27,889 nucleotides of DNA from Hyphomicrobiales bacterium (GTDB taxonomy: Bacteria > Pseudomonadota > Alphaproteobacteria > Rhizobiales > Aestuariivirgaceae). The stretch lies in NCBI GenBank assembly GCA_023266715.1, contig JAHFPK010000005.1, positions 1 through 27,889 of the forward strand, given 5' to 3'. Below are positions 15,794 through 24,325 of this stretch, piece by piece. Each line of letters opens with the position of its first letter. The first letter of the stretch is position 1. Below the pieces are notes generated by a model that was not told the origin of the DNA, did no database searches, and saw only the letters and a program-made list of their open reading frames with translations. The translations under genes and the position numbers were made by a program.

Positions 15794-18262
15794 TCATCTC
15801 GGCACCGCCTGCTTTGGCCAGGTTTTGGCAGCGCAAACCGCAACCTTGTTGTAATCCTTGTCCCATTCCATGCGCTGGCAATCAAACCAGTAACGCGTTT
15901 GCTTGGCCCAACTCGTGTCAGCAAACTTGGCATTCAGCAACTGCTGGGCGGGCTTGGAATAAGCCCCGTGGCGGCCATGCCAATTGCAGCTGTAGCGCGT
16001 CGACTTGACTGCCAGTGCCAGAGCCTCTGGCGCCCCATCATCGCCCTTGCTGCCCTTGCCCCAGCGAATGGCAGATTGCGTGAGGAGCTTGGGTGCACTC
16101 GGCATATTGGCCAGCGCAATTATTTCCTTCCAGTTCACTGCCTTGATCATGGGATGCTGCTTCAGCAATTTTTCACGGTTGCTAGCCAGGCCATCACGCA
16201 GTTTCTGTTCAAAAACAGATGCCAGACTGTCCTTGTTGTAGAGGTCAACCAACAGAATGCCCGAACTGTTATCGAAAGCAGCCCGCACAGCTCCAAGTTG
16301 CCGGTCTGTTTCAAAGGGACACCACCAATTCCGGTCATTGTGATCGCCTGAGCTCAAGTCAGCAAAATCATCTTCAACAGCCTCCAACGGCGTCCAGAGA
16401 TCGGGCGCATTAACCAGAATGCCAAAGCGCGGATTCCGCAATACGGTTAACAGGCGCTGCCTGTCTGCCTTCAGCTTTGGGAATTCAGTGGCAATTTTGT
16501 CAGCAGTATCCTTAAGTTTTGCGTTTGCCGCATTAAGCTTTGCCGTTTCAGCGGCATCGGGAATTCCGCCACGCGCAAATTTTCGTGTCCACGCAACGCG
16601 CGTGAGCAAGGCTTTTTGATCATCTGAAAACATCGGATCATCGGCGTAGGCCCAGATCGATTTGACCGACAGGAAGTTCAGAATAGGATTATTCGTCGTC
16701 TCGCTGTGCAAAGCCAAGGCCGCTTTCCAATGGGCCTCATCTTCGGCAACCCACCCCATGAAATCCGCGAGCTTGTCCGTAACGGCTGGCTTCAAATCCG
16801 CCGGAAGCGCGGCTATGAACTCTGGCGTCAGGAGCTCGTCACGCATCTGACGACCTTCCCCGGCCTGCCCCTGCCCCAGGATATATTCACCCAGTTTTTG
16901 AACCACTCCATTCTGATAGAAAGATGAGGTTTTGAACGGGGCTTTGGCAAGCTCATCATAGGCCTGATCAAAATGTCCCGTCGCAGCCGATACCCGAACC
17001 GCTTGCGCCAGATAGGTGCCAAGGGCTGCCGTCTCCGGAGCTTCCCCACAAGACGCCTGCGCAGCCGCGACAGCAGCATGGACCTTCGTCCAAAGCGCTT
17101 CACGGGATGCATCGTCTGGTTTCGCCCGCAGGCTTTCCAGCACATCCCTGGGCAAGGCCGGCATTTGCGCGCCGCTTGATGTTACCGCCAAAGCCCGATC
17201 CAGATAACTCGTTGTCCACGCGTTCCATTTGTCGCCAACAAGAGACCACGGGGCGCGGTCATAGGTTTCCTGAACAGTCTGGCCAGCCATCATCCACAGG
17301 GCCATGGGATATTTACGCGAAGCATCAAATACGGCTTTCGAAATAGTGGCATCGGCAGGCAGGGTGCCTTTGAGCCACCAGTCGTCGCGCTTGCGGCGGA
17401 TGCCGGCATAATCAATGTCGTTGAGCGCCCGGCCATAATCACTTTTCAATTTGTCGGAGGCAAGAGTATCCTTCGTTGGAGCTTCAATGACCTTCACTGA
17501 ATCATCAATCAGTGCGGCCCAGCCCGCCGGCGTATCTTCAAGATTTGCGATATAACCGAGAAGCTCTTGCGTGATGCCATGCACGGATGAAAGTGCTGGA
17601 TCGGATAAAATGGCATTGGCTTCTGCGCGCGCCGCAACAACATGTTTGGAATTCGCCAGAAGATTGGCAATGTTGTATCGCGCCGCTGCCTTGTGCGGAG
17701 AATCCGACGCGGTAATGGCACGAAACAGCTCAATGGCTTTTGGTTTGTCCCTGTAGAAAGCAATGGAGGCTTCCTGATAGGCCCGGTCGTCAGCTTGGGT
17801 GGGGGCCAGCGCGGAATCAATCTCAATTGGCTCCGGCAGCGCCGTATCGGTGGAATTCGGATTGCTGCAAACCTGCAGCACTTTTGATTGCGCCCGCAAC
17901 CATTGCTGCACATAGGGGCTTTGCTTTCCAAATGCGGAAACATGCGCCTGCAGAACCTGCAAGGGATAGCCAATCCGGCATTCATAACCTACCTCTTGCG
18001 CCGTTTGGCCGACAGGCAAAATCTCGGCCACAAGCTTTTCCCACTTGTCCTGATTGTCCCAGGTATCTGATCCATTATACGAGGGTTCAATCATCGGATC
18101 GCCGAGGCCATTCAGAACGCGCCAGGTCCTGGCACTGAAAGGATTGTTTGCATAGGTATCAACGAGAGCCGAAAGCTTGCCCATATCGCAAGTTCCTTGC
18201 GCTATGGCCGAACTCGAAAACAAGGTCAAACCACTGAGTGCGGCAACGATCTTCTTATTCAT
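15794..18262 (-). CDS. Large exported protein of unknown function
   Basis: I do not recognise this 822-residue protein. A clear Sec signal peptide (MNKKIVAALSGLTLFSSSAIA, predicted cut before Gln22) sends it to the periplasm or beyond. The mature protein has about eight cysteines, an even number that would allow disulfides, and many aromatic/charged pairs. It is mostly helical; residues about 160-240 (AYQEASIAFYRDKPKAIELFRAI…AAARYNIANLLA) resemble TPR-type helix pairs. The C-terminus has distinctive blocks: RNWWCPFETDR, ALALAVKSTRYSCNWHG and WAKQTRYWFDCQ. No catalytic signature, membrane anchor or lipobox is seen. I chose ATG 18262 because CTGGAGAC lies just upstream; the frame extends to 18283 but only with an ATT. 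It starts 17 bases after the metallo-hydrolase gene and is probably co-transcribed with it. Function unknown. Confidence 0.85.
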   Translation of the reverse strand: MNKKIVAALSGLTLFSSSAIAQGTCDMGKLSALVDTYANNPFSARTWRVLNGLGDPMIEPSYNGSDTWDNQDKWEKLVAEILPVGQTAQEVGYECRIGYPLQVLQAHVSAFGKQSPYVQQWLRAQSKVLQVCSNPNSTDTALPEPIEIDSALAPTQADDRAYQEASIAFYRDKPKAIELFRAITASDSPHKAAARYNIANLLANSKHVVAARAEANAILSDPALSSVHGITQELLGYIANLEDTPAGWAALIDDSVKVIEAPTKDTLASDKLKSDYGRALNDIDYAGIRRKRDDWWLKGTLPADATISKAVFDASRKYPMALWMMAGQTVQETYDRAPWSLVGDKWNAWTTSYLDRALAVTSSGAQMPALPRDVLESLRAKPDDASREALWTKVHAAVAAAQASCGEAPETAALGTYLAQAVRVSAATGHFDQAYDELAKAPFKTSSFYQNGVVQKLGEYILGQGQAGEGRQMRDELLTPEFIAALPADLKPAVTDKLADFMGWVAEDEAHWKAALALHSETTNNPILNFLSVKSIWAYADDPMFSDDQKALLTRVAWTRKFARGGIPDAAETAKLNAANAKLKDTADKIATEFPKLKADRQRLLTVLRNPRFGILVNAPDLWTPLEAVEDDFADLSSGDHNDRNWWCPFETDRQLGAVRAAFDNSSGILLVDLYNKDSLASVFEQKLRDGLASNREKLLKQHPMIKAVNWKEIIALANMPSAPKLLTQSAIRWGKGSKGDDGAPEALALAVKSTRYSCNWHGRHGAYSKPAQQLLNAKFADTSWAKQTRYWFDCQRMEWDKDYNKVAVCAAKTWPKQAVPR

Positions 18263-18279
18263 CTCATAGTCTCCAGGAA

Positions 18280-19074
18280 TCACAGGGACAATTTAAGCCC
18301 GTCATATGCCGGTTCTATGCCCGCTGGAAGCTCTGCCCGCAACGTATCATAGTCCATGTCGATATGCATATTGGTCAGAAGCGCCCGCCGAGGCTTGAAG
18401 CGTTCAATGGCCCGCAGGGTTTGATCCAAACAGAAATGGCTGGGATGAGGACTGCGTTTCAGGGCATCAACGACCCAAAGGTCAAGGCCTGATAGATAAG
18501 GCACGCTCGCGTCCGGAATGCCATTGAGGTCCGGCGTATAGGCTGTATCGCCAAAGCGAAACCCGAGCACATCCAGATTGCCGTGATGAACCAGGAATGG
18601 CCCCGCGCAAATGGCCCCGCCTGCCCCCGACACAGTTATCTCGTGCCCAACCTCAATCATGTTCGGCGCCAGAATGGGCGGATAATCGCTGCCGGGAAGA
18701 GTTTGAAAACAATAAGCGAAACGCTTCTTTAGCATGGCAGTTGTCGGCTCGTCAGCCCAGATAGTCACAAGGCGGCGCTGACGCAAATAGAACCCCCGCA
18801 ATTCATCAATGCCATGGGTATGGTCCGCATGTTCATGGGTGAACCAAACCCCATCGATTTCTCCGACATTCGCACCCAGCATCTGATCGCGTAAATCCGG
18901 AGAGGTATCAATCAACACTCGCGTTGTCCCGGAAGCCTCGGTTTTCTCAAGCAAGATTGAACACCGTCGGCGCCGGTTCTTCGAGTTAGCGGGATCGCAC
19001 AAGCCCCAGTCGCCGCCGATGCGCGGAACTCCGCCAGAAGAGCCACAGCCCAGAATGGTCAGCATAATCGTCAT
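18280..19074 (-). CDS. PhnP-like metallo-beta-lactamase-fold hydrolase
   Basis: This 264-residue protein has the metallo-beta-lactamase fold in its PhnP-like form. It begins LTILGCGSSGGVPRIGGDWG, followed by a short CDPANSKNRRRRCSILL segment. The metal-binding motif is WFTHEHADHTHGIDELR (about residues 77-93), later ligands are in FLVHHG and VVDALKRSPHPSHF, and the last is in ALLTNMHIDMDYD. Relatives include PhnP, a cyclic phosphate phosphodiesterase, and enzymes acting on phosphodiesters; no phn genes are nearby, so the substrate here is unknown. Its ATG overlaps the tatD stop (ATGA). An MBL gene after metG-tatD is a common arrangement in Rhizobiales. Confidence 0.92.
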   Translation of the reverse strand: MTIMLTILGCGSSGGVPRIGGDWGLCDPANSKNRRRRCSILLEKTEASGTTRVLIDTSPDLRDQMLGANVGEIDGVWFTHEHADHTHGIDELRGFYLRQRRLVTIWADEPTTAMLKKRFAYCFQTLPGSDYPPILAPNMIEVGHEITVSGAGGAICAGPFLVHHGNLDVLGFRFGDTAYTPDLNGIPDASVPYLSGLDLWVVDALKRSPHPSHFCLDQTLRAIERFKPRRALLTNMHIDMDYDTLRAELPAGIEPAYDGLKLSL

Positions 19075-19871
19075 GCAAACCGTTCCGGCCGCGGCACCTT
19101 GGAAAATAGCTGGAAGAAATTGTCATTCGTCGCCTTGGCCATAACTTCCGGTGCCACACCCTTGACCATTGCCAGATGCTTCAAGGTTTCCACAACATAG
19201 GCAGGTTCATTGGATTTGCCGCGGTGAGGAACCGGGGCCAGATAAGGCGAATCCGTTTCCACCAGCAGACGATCCATCGGCACTTCGGCAGCCACTGTCC
19301 GCAAATTCTCCGCGTTCTTGTAGGTAAGAATGCCGGAGAACGAAATATAGGCCCCAATCGCAAGGCCGCGTTGGGCAAGTTCCATTGACGAGGTGAAACA
19401 ATGAAGCAAAGGCTTGAATGTCCCCTTTTGCATTTCTTCCTCTAATATGTTGGCCACGTCTGAGTCCGCTTCACGCGCATGAATAACCAGAGGCAATCCA
19501 GCCTCCCGCGCTGCCGCAATATGGGTGCGGAATCCTTGTTCCTGCGCCGCACGCGGACTAAGATCATAGTGATAATCCAGCCCTGCCTCGCCAATGCCAA
19601 CCACCCTGGGATGCTTGGCGAGATCAACAAGATCGCCAACCGTTACATCCAGTTCCTCATGTGCGTGGTGAGGATGGGTCCCTATTGTGCAGAAAACATT
19701 GGGATTTTCTTTAGTTATCCGCAACAATCTGTCAAATTTTCGCACCTGAGTGCTGATTGATACCATGAGGCCAACACCCGCGGCATCCGCCGTTGCCAGG
19801 ACCTCAGATAAGCGTTCCTCCAGACCCTCAAAATCGAGGTGGCAATGGCTATCGACAACAGGAAAATTCAA
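19071..19871 (-). CDS. tatD: TatD-family metal-dependent hydrolase (putative 3'-5' DNase)
   Basis: This 266-residue TIM-barrel hydrolase of the amidohydrolase superfamily has homologues with metal-dependent 3'-5' exonuclease activity on DNA. Metal ligands are His9 and His11 in DSHCHLD, a Glu in VVGIGEAGLDYHYD, His in LPLVIHAREA and LLHCF, and Asp in LLVETDSPYLAP. The start codon is TTG at 19871, sharing four bases with the metG stop (TTGA). No other start lies before the essential HCH motif, so the TTG is well supported and implies coupling to metG. The gene in turn overlaps the metallo-hydrolase gene. The exact paralogue (TatD, YcfH or YjjV) cannot be fixed; the metG linkage resembles YcfH. 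Confidence 0.92.
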   Translation of the reverse strand: MNFPVVDSHCHLDFEGLEERLSEVLATADAAGVGLMVSISTQVRKFDRLLRITKENPNVFCTIGTHPHHAHEELDVTVGDLVDLAKHPRVVGIGEAGLDYHYDLSPRAAQEQGFRTHIAAAREAGLPLVIHAREADSDVANILEEEMQKGTFKPLLHCFTSSMELAQRGLAIGAYISFSGILTYKNAENLRTVAAEVPMDRLLVETDSPYLAPVPHRGKSNEPAYVVETLKHLAMVKGVAPEVMAKATNDNFFQLFSKVPRPERFA

Positions 19872-21418
19872 CTCGTCGCGGGGGCGGCCTCCCCCTCCTC
19901 CACATGGCGCGGGAATATGGGCGATGGCGCCGGTAGCGTGCCTCCTGAAACTAGCCGCTTGGGAAGGTCAGCAAAACGGCGCTCCGCAACACCCAGAAGA
20001 TCAAGCAATTTCGCCGCCGATTGCGGCACGTAGGGCTGAATAAGAATGCCAATGATACGCAGCACTTCCGCCGTCACATAAAGTACCGTCTCCATCCGCG
20101 CCGGATCGGTTTTCTTTAAAGCCCATGGTTCCTGGCTCGCAAAATAGCGATTTGTGTCGGCCACCACTTTCCAGATCGTATCAAGTGCCCGGCTAATGGC
20201 GAAATCCTTGTGATACCCGCGAACCTCCGAAAGCAATCCATCGGCGGCACGCAAAATTTCCTTGTCCGCGTCGGTCAATGGCCCGCAGGTCGGCACCCTC
20301 CCCCCACAGTTCTTTGCTATCATCGAAAGCGAACGTTGCGCCAGATTACCCAGGTCATTGGAAAGATCCGCATTCATCCGCGCCACTATGGCTTCGTGGC
20401 TATAGTTGCCATCCTGCCCGAAGGGTACTTCACGCAAGAAGAAATAGCGCAGAGGATCAACGCCATATTGATCCACGAGGTCCGCAGGAGCCACCACGTT
20501 TCCAACCGATTTCGACATTTTCTCACCACGGCTGAACAAGAAGCCATGGACGACGATCTGCTTTGGCAAAGGCAATTTCGCCGACATCAGGAATGCCGGC
20601 CAGTAAATTGCATGAAAGCGCGTGATATCCTTTCCAATTACGTGAACCTGGGCCGGCCAAAACTTTGCCTTTGCCGCCTTCGGATCCGGATAGCCCGTAG
20701 CGGTGATATAATTCGTCAGCGCATCCACCCACACATACATCACATGTTTGGGAACACCCGGAACCGGAATCCCCCAATCAAATGTCGTGCGGCTGATGGA
20801 AAGATCATTCAACCCGCGTTTGACGAAGGCCACAATCTCATTCTTGTATTTCTCAGGCACAATGAAGTCCGGATTGGCTTCATAGAAATCAAGCAGCGGC
20901 TTCGCATAGGCCGAGAGCTTGAAAAAGTAACTTTCCTCTTCAACCCAATCGACTGGAGTTCCCGTCTTGGTGGAATATTTCTTGCCTTCACGCTCTTCAA
21001 TTTCATCTTCATCGTAATAGGCTTCATCGCGCACCGAATACCAGCCGGAATATTTCGACAAATAAATGTCGCCGTTGGCTTCCATGCGTTTCCAGATATC
21101 CTGAACGGCCGCGCGGTGCCGCGCCGACGTCGTGCGCACAATATCATCGGCGCGCGCATTCAAGAGATCGCCCATTTCTTTAAATTGTCCAGCCGTACGG
21201 TCTGCCAAAGCAAGGGGCGTCAATCCCTCGCGCACCGCCGTTTGCTGCATTTTCTGCCCGTGCTCATCCATGCCGGTCACAAAGAACACATCGGCTCCTT
21301 CCAGCCGCTTGAAACGTGCCATCACATCGGTGGCAATGCGCTCATAGGCATGGCCGATGTGGGGTGCCCCATTGGCATAGGGAATGGCCGTGGTAATCAG
21401 GTAGTTCTGCTGTGACAT
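19868..21418 (-). CDS. metG: Methionyl-tRNA synthetase
   Basis: This 516-residue class I synthetase charges initiator and elongator tRNA-Met. The ATP-binding HIGH motif is His20-His23 in YANGAPHIGHAYERI, and KMSKS is at 300-304. The catalytic fold continues through FFVTGMDEHGQK, the connective peptide (GDIYLSKYSGWYSVRDEAYYDEDE) and YVWVDALTNYI. The connective peptide carries no cysteine knuckles, so this is the zinc-free type. The C-terminal tRNA-binding extension of E. coli MetG is absent, as usual in alphaproteobacteria. It is followed by tatD with a four-base overlap and lies 25 bases after holB. Confidence 0.97.
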   Translation of the reverse strand: MSQQNYLITTAIPYANGAPHIGHAYERIATDVMARFKRLEGADVFFVTGMDEHGQKMQQTAVREGLTPLALADRTAGQFKEMGDLLNARADDIVRTTSARHRAAVQDIWKRMEANGDIYLSKYSGWYSVRDEAYYDEDEIEEREGKKYSTKTGTPVDWVEEESYFFKLSAYAKPLLDFYEANPDFIVPEKYKNEIVAFVKRGLNDLSISRTTFDWGIPVPGVPKHVMYVWVDALTNYITATGYPDPKAAKAKFWPAQVHVIGKDITRFHAIYWPAFLMSAKLPLPKQIVVHGFLFSRGEKMSKSVGNVVAPADLVDQYGVDPLRYFFLREVPFGQDGNYSHEAIVARMNADLSNDLGNLAQRSLSMIAKNCGGRVPTCGPLTDADKEILRAADGLLSEVRGYHKDFAISRALDTIWKVVADTNRYFASQEPWALKKTDPARMETVLYVTAEVLRIIGILIQPYVPQSAAKLLDLLGVAERRFADLPKRLVSGGTLPAPSPIFPRHVEEGEAAPATS

Positions 21419-21443
21419 GAATTCCGTGACTTCAAAAATGAGA

Positions 21444-22475
21444 TTAGGCCGTCTTCATGGCCTCATTGATCAACGACAAGGCGCTAATAACTGCCTGACG
21501 TCGATCAAGATTTAGGGCATTTGTTTGCCGAATGGAATGGCCAATTGCCACATAGGCATCAGCCATCGCATGGCCCGCACCTGCAAGTCCGGCTTTGCGC
21601 GCCTGCGATCCAACCCAGCCCTCAAGGAGGCAAAAAAATATTTCAAAATCATCGACAGTGCTGGTTCGGGAGCTAAAGCGATTGCCAAATTCCGCCAAGG
21701 AGGCTGAGGTCAAACTTCCCATGGATTGAAATGCCGCAAATGATTTGGCGCCAGTTGAATCCAGAAGATCCAGACCGCGACCAGGACTCCCTCCCGCCAA
21801 CTTTACAGCAACCTCCATCGCCTCATGAGCCGGAGGCTCCCGCAACGGTAAACTGGCCAACACCTTCATCGTTTCCTCCTGGGAAAGCGGAAGCAAGTCA
21901 ATCCGCAGGCAGCGCGACCTGATGGTTCGCAGCAGTCGTCCCGGTTGGTTGCAAACCAGCAGAAGCAGGCATTTCGGCGGGGGCTCTTCAATAAGTTTCA
22001 ACAGGGCATTGGCAGAAGCATTGTTGAGATCGTCGGCCGCGTCGATAATGGCCACCCGCCAGCCACCGCTTCCCGCCGTGAGGCCAAAGAATTCAGAAAG
22101 CTGGCGGGCGTCATCAACGGCCAGCTCTGATTTTAGTTTTTTTGTTTTGCCATCCCATTTGCGTTCAAGAACAAACAGGTCGGGGTGTGATCGTGACGCC
22201 AGCCAATGGGCCGTTCGCGAGTCGGGGCTAACGCTCAAACCATCCGGGGGATTGCCAGTTCGCGATTCAGACCCGGCAAGGACATAGGCTGCAAAGCGGT
22301 AGGCAAGGCTGGCTTTGCCAATTCCTTTCGGTCCGGAAATAAGCCAGGCGTGGTGCAGCTTGCCGGATTCAAATGCTTGCAGCATGCGCCTTTCAGCGTC
22401 GGCATGCCCCACTAGGTTTTTGGTGTGGCGCGGATGCCATTCCACGTCGCGTGGATCGTTTTCTTCGTCAGCCAT
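21444..22475 (-). CDS. holB: DNA polymerase III delta' subunit
   Basis: This 343-residue subunit of the clamp loader helps place the beta clamp on primed DNA. The AAA+ core is seen in AWLISGPKGIGKASLAYRFA (P-loop, Gly48-Lys54), the Walker B-like VAIIDAADDLNNASANALLKLIEEPP, and the sensor block LLLLVCNQPGRLLRTIRSRC with its Arg finger context. The four-cysteine zinc module found in E. coli delta' between Walker A and Walker B is missing. Its place is taken by a longer stretch without cysteine (residues about 70-105). The start ATG 22475 overlaps the end of tmk by eight bases. The tmk-holB pairing is widely conserved and links nucleotide supply with replication. Confidence 0.92.
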   Translation of the reverse strand: MADEENDPRDVEWHPRHTKNLVGHADAERRMLQAFESGKLHHAWLISGPKGIGKASLAYRFAAYVLAGSESRTGNPPDGLSVSPDSRTAHWLASRSHPDLFVLERKWDGKTKKLKSELAVDDARQLSEFFGLTAGSGGWRVAIIDAADDLNNASANALLKLIEEPPPKCLLLLVCNQPGRLLRTIRSRCLRIDLLPLSQEETMKVLASLPLREPPAHEAMEVAVKLAGGSPGRGLDLLDSTGAKSFAAFQSMGSLTSASLAEFGNRFSSRTSTVDDFEIFFCLLEGWVGSQARKAGLAGAGHAMADAYVAIGHSIRQTNALNLDRRQAVISALSLINEAMKTA

Positions 22476-23097
22476 AGAGCAAGGGTCCCATAGCTTCCCG
22501 AACCCGCTCAGCCACCTTCTCTACCGAACCTGTTGCGTCTATGATCCGGCACCGGCCAGGCTCGCCTTCGGCAATCTTATGAAATCCGCGGCGCAGAGCC
22601 TGGTGAAATTCGATCCCCTTTCGTTCGTACCGGTCCTCCGAACCATCGCCGCGCGCTTTCGTTCTGGCCAGGCCCTCTTTTGGGTCGAGGTCAAAGATAA
22701 AGGTGAGGTTTGGCCGCGTATCGCCAACAATAGAGGTTTCGAGCGCGTCCAGCAGGTCCATGTCACAGCCGCCCGCGTAGCCCTGATAGGCCCGCGTCGA
22801 ATCCATAAATCGATCACAAAGGACGGCATGTCCTGATTTCAGCGCAGGTCGAACAATTTTTTGCAAATGGGAATTGCGTGCCGCGTAATTCAGAAGGGCT
22901 TCGGCCTCAGCAGTCCAGCGGTCGGTATCACCGATTACCAGCAGAGCCCGCAAGGCTTCAGCCTCTGGTGTTCCTCCTGGCTCGCGTGTTTGAACCACAT
23001 GGCGGCCCTGCGCCGACAAGGAATCCGCCAAAATTTTTAGTTGTGTTGATTTTCCCGTGCCCTCGCCGCCTTCAAAGGTCACAAATATTCCAGCCAT
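22468..23097 (-). CDS. tmk: Thymidylate kinase
   Basis: This 209-residue kinase phosphorylates dTMP to dTDP, an essential step in dTTP synthesis. The P-loop FEGGEGTGKST spans residues 8-18. The dTMP-binding DRFMDSTRAYQGYAGG carries the DR(Y/F) motif, REPGGTPEAEALR is the conserved P-loop partner, and the lid region is RGDGSEDRYERKG. ATG 23097 is chosen because it lies one base after the stop codon of the carboxypeptidase gene and follows GGCGGGTAGG; a TTG at 23109 would add four residues and overlap that gene. The 3' end overlaps holB by eight bases. Confidence 0.96.
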   Translation of the reverse strand: MAGIFVTFEGGEGTGKSTQLKILADSLSAQGRHVVQTREPGGTPEAEALRALLVIGDTDRWTAEAEALLNYAARNSHLQKIVRPALKSGHAVLCDRFMDSTRAYQGYAGGCDMDLLDALETSIVGDTRPNLTFIFDLDPKEGLARTKARGDGSEDRYERKGIEFHQALRRGFHKIAEGEPGRCRIIDATGSVEKVAERVREAMGPLLYG

Positions 23098-23098
23098 C

Positions 23099-24265
23099 CT
23101 ACCCGCCAAGAGCCATGATCATGAGGCTGTCAAGTGCCTTGCTCCACATCGAATCCACGGCATCGACGGCACTCGCGGTTTCCACAGGTACTTCAGCAAT
23201 AGGCTTTCCATCCACGATAAATCGCACTGTGCCGAGCTTGTCGCCAGCCTTGACGGGAGCGATGAGCGGGCCGGCATAGGAGAGTTTCACTTCAATGTGC
23301 TCCTGCTCTTTGGCCGACAATGCGAGGCGCAGGTCCTGTTTTATCACCAGATCTACCCAGCGCGACGCACCTCCCCAGACCCGCGCCTTGCTCACCACGT
23401 CGCCCGCAGTATAGACATCAATGGTCTTGAACTGGCGGAAACCCCAATCCAGAAGCTTCTGCGCCTCTTCCTTGCGCTCATTGATCGATTGCAGACCGGC
23501 CACAACCAGGATTAGGCGACGGCCGTCCCGCACCGCCGAACCTACAAGTCCATAACCCGCTTCCTTGATGTATCCGGTCTTGACTCCATCTGCGCCCGGA
23601 TAATCCAGCAGCAGCGGATTGCGGTTCTTCTGGGTAATTTTGTTCCAGGTGAATTCCGGCTTGCCGTAGATTTTATAATATTCTGGAAATTCCGAAATGA
23701 TGTAGCGGGCGAGGATAGTCAGGTCGCGCACGCTCGCCCGGTTCTCGGGCTTGGGCAGGCCGGTCACGTTCCTGAAAACCGCATTCTGCAGGCCCAGTTC
23801 CTTCCCGCGCTTGGTCATACGGGCGGCAAATTCCTCTTCCGATCCGGCCATGCCTTCCGCAATGGCAATGCACGCGTCATTGGCTGACTGGATCATGGCC
23901 CCATGCATTAGGTCGATAAGCCTTACTTTCGTGTTCACGTTGGCATACATGGTGGAACCGCCCGATGAGGTCCCTCCCCGCTTCCACGCATTCACGCTGA
24001 TCGGGAATTCCGTGTCCTCGGTCACAGTCCCGGCCTTCAATGCCTCGAATACCAGAATCATGGTCATGAGTTTGCTCATGCTGGCAGGCTCGACAAGTTC
24101 ATCGGCGCTCTTTTCGAAGAACACGGTGCCTGATTTGGCATCAACCAGAATGGCATGCGGAGCAGTCGTTTCAAACGGCAGAAGATCCTGACCAAGACTT
24201 ACGCCCGGCGTGGCCAGCAACAAGACCCACACGACAGCGCTTAGGAAGGCTCGAATGGCACTCAC
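23099..24265 (-). CDS. D-alanyl-D-alanine carboxypeptidase (DacC/PBP5-like)
   Basis: This 388-residue low-molecular-weight penicillin-binding protein removes the terminal D-Ala from peptidoglycan pentapeptides in the periplasm. The signal peptide (IRAFLSAVVWVLLLATPGVSLG) is followed by the three active-site motifs: SxxK at Ser62-Lys65, SxN at Ser127-Asn129 and KTG at 229-231. A C-terminal beta-rich PBP5 domain follows (VDLVIKQDLRLALSAKEQEHIEVKLSY). The last 20 residues could form the amphipathic helix that anchors such enzymes to the inner membrane. The start is GTG 24265, five bases after AGGTGA. That ribosome binding site lies in the arm of a near-perfect hairpin, which suggests translational control. 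It follows rlpA, another peptidoglycan enzyme. Confidence 0.95.
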   Translation of the reverse strand: MSAIRAFLSAVVWVLLLATPGVSLGQDLLPFETTAPHAILVDAKSGTVFFEKSADELVEPASMSKLMTMILVFEALKAGTVTEDTEFPISVNAWKRGGTSSGGSTMYANVNTKVRLIDLMHGAMIQSANDACIAIAEGMAGSEEEFAARMTKRGKELGLQNAVFRNVTGLPKPENRASVRDLTILARYIISEFPEYYKIYGKPEFTWNKITQKNRNPLLLDYPGADGVKTGYIKEAGYGLVGSAVRDGRRLILVVAGLQSINERKEEAQKLLDWGFRQFKTIDVYTAGDVVSKARVWGGASRWVDLVIKQDLRLALSAKEQEHIEVKLSYAGPLIAPVKAGDKLGTVRFIVDGKPIAEVPVETASAVDAVDSMWSKALDSLMIMALGG

Positions 24266-24266
24266 A

Positions 24267-24290
24267 GTTCACCTCATTGATGAGGTGAAC
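24267..24290 (-). promoter_or_regulatory. Hairpin covering the ribosome binding site of the carboxypeptidase gene
   Basis: Two perfectly complementary 11-base arms (GTTCACCTCAT and ATGAGGTGAAC) flank only two central bases, in the 60-base gap between rlpA and the carboxypeptidase gene. On the minus strand the 3' arm holds GAGGTGA, the Shine-Dalgarno sequence for GTG 24265. In RNA the stem would need to open for translation; the tight loop means the innermost pairs probably do not form. No T-run follows, so it is not a standard terminator. It could instead be a DNA operator. Confidence 0.65.
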
Positions 24291-24325
24291 CTAGTGGCCT
24301 TTCACTGCAAAATCAACGCGAAGCT

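Noticed and set aside
20210..21415. 401-codon open frame on the plus strand opposite metG
   Set aside because: It lies wholly antisense to a clearly recognisable MetG with HIGH and KMSKS motifs, has no recognisable domain, and its His/Arg/Ile-rich composition is typical of a frame complementary to real coding sequence.
24250..24266. TGGCAC near the carboxypeptidase start as a sigma54 -24 box
   Set aside because: No GC dinucleotide follows at the -12 spacing, and on that strand it would point away from any sensible gene start.
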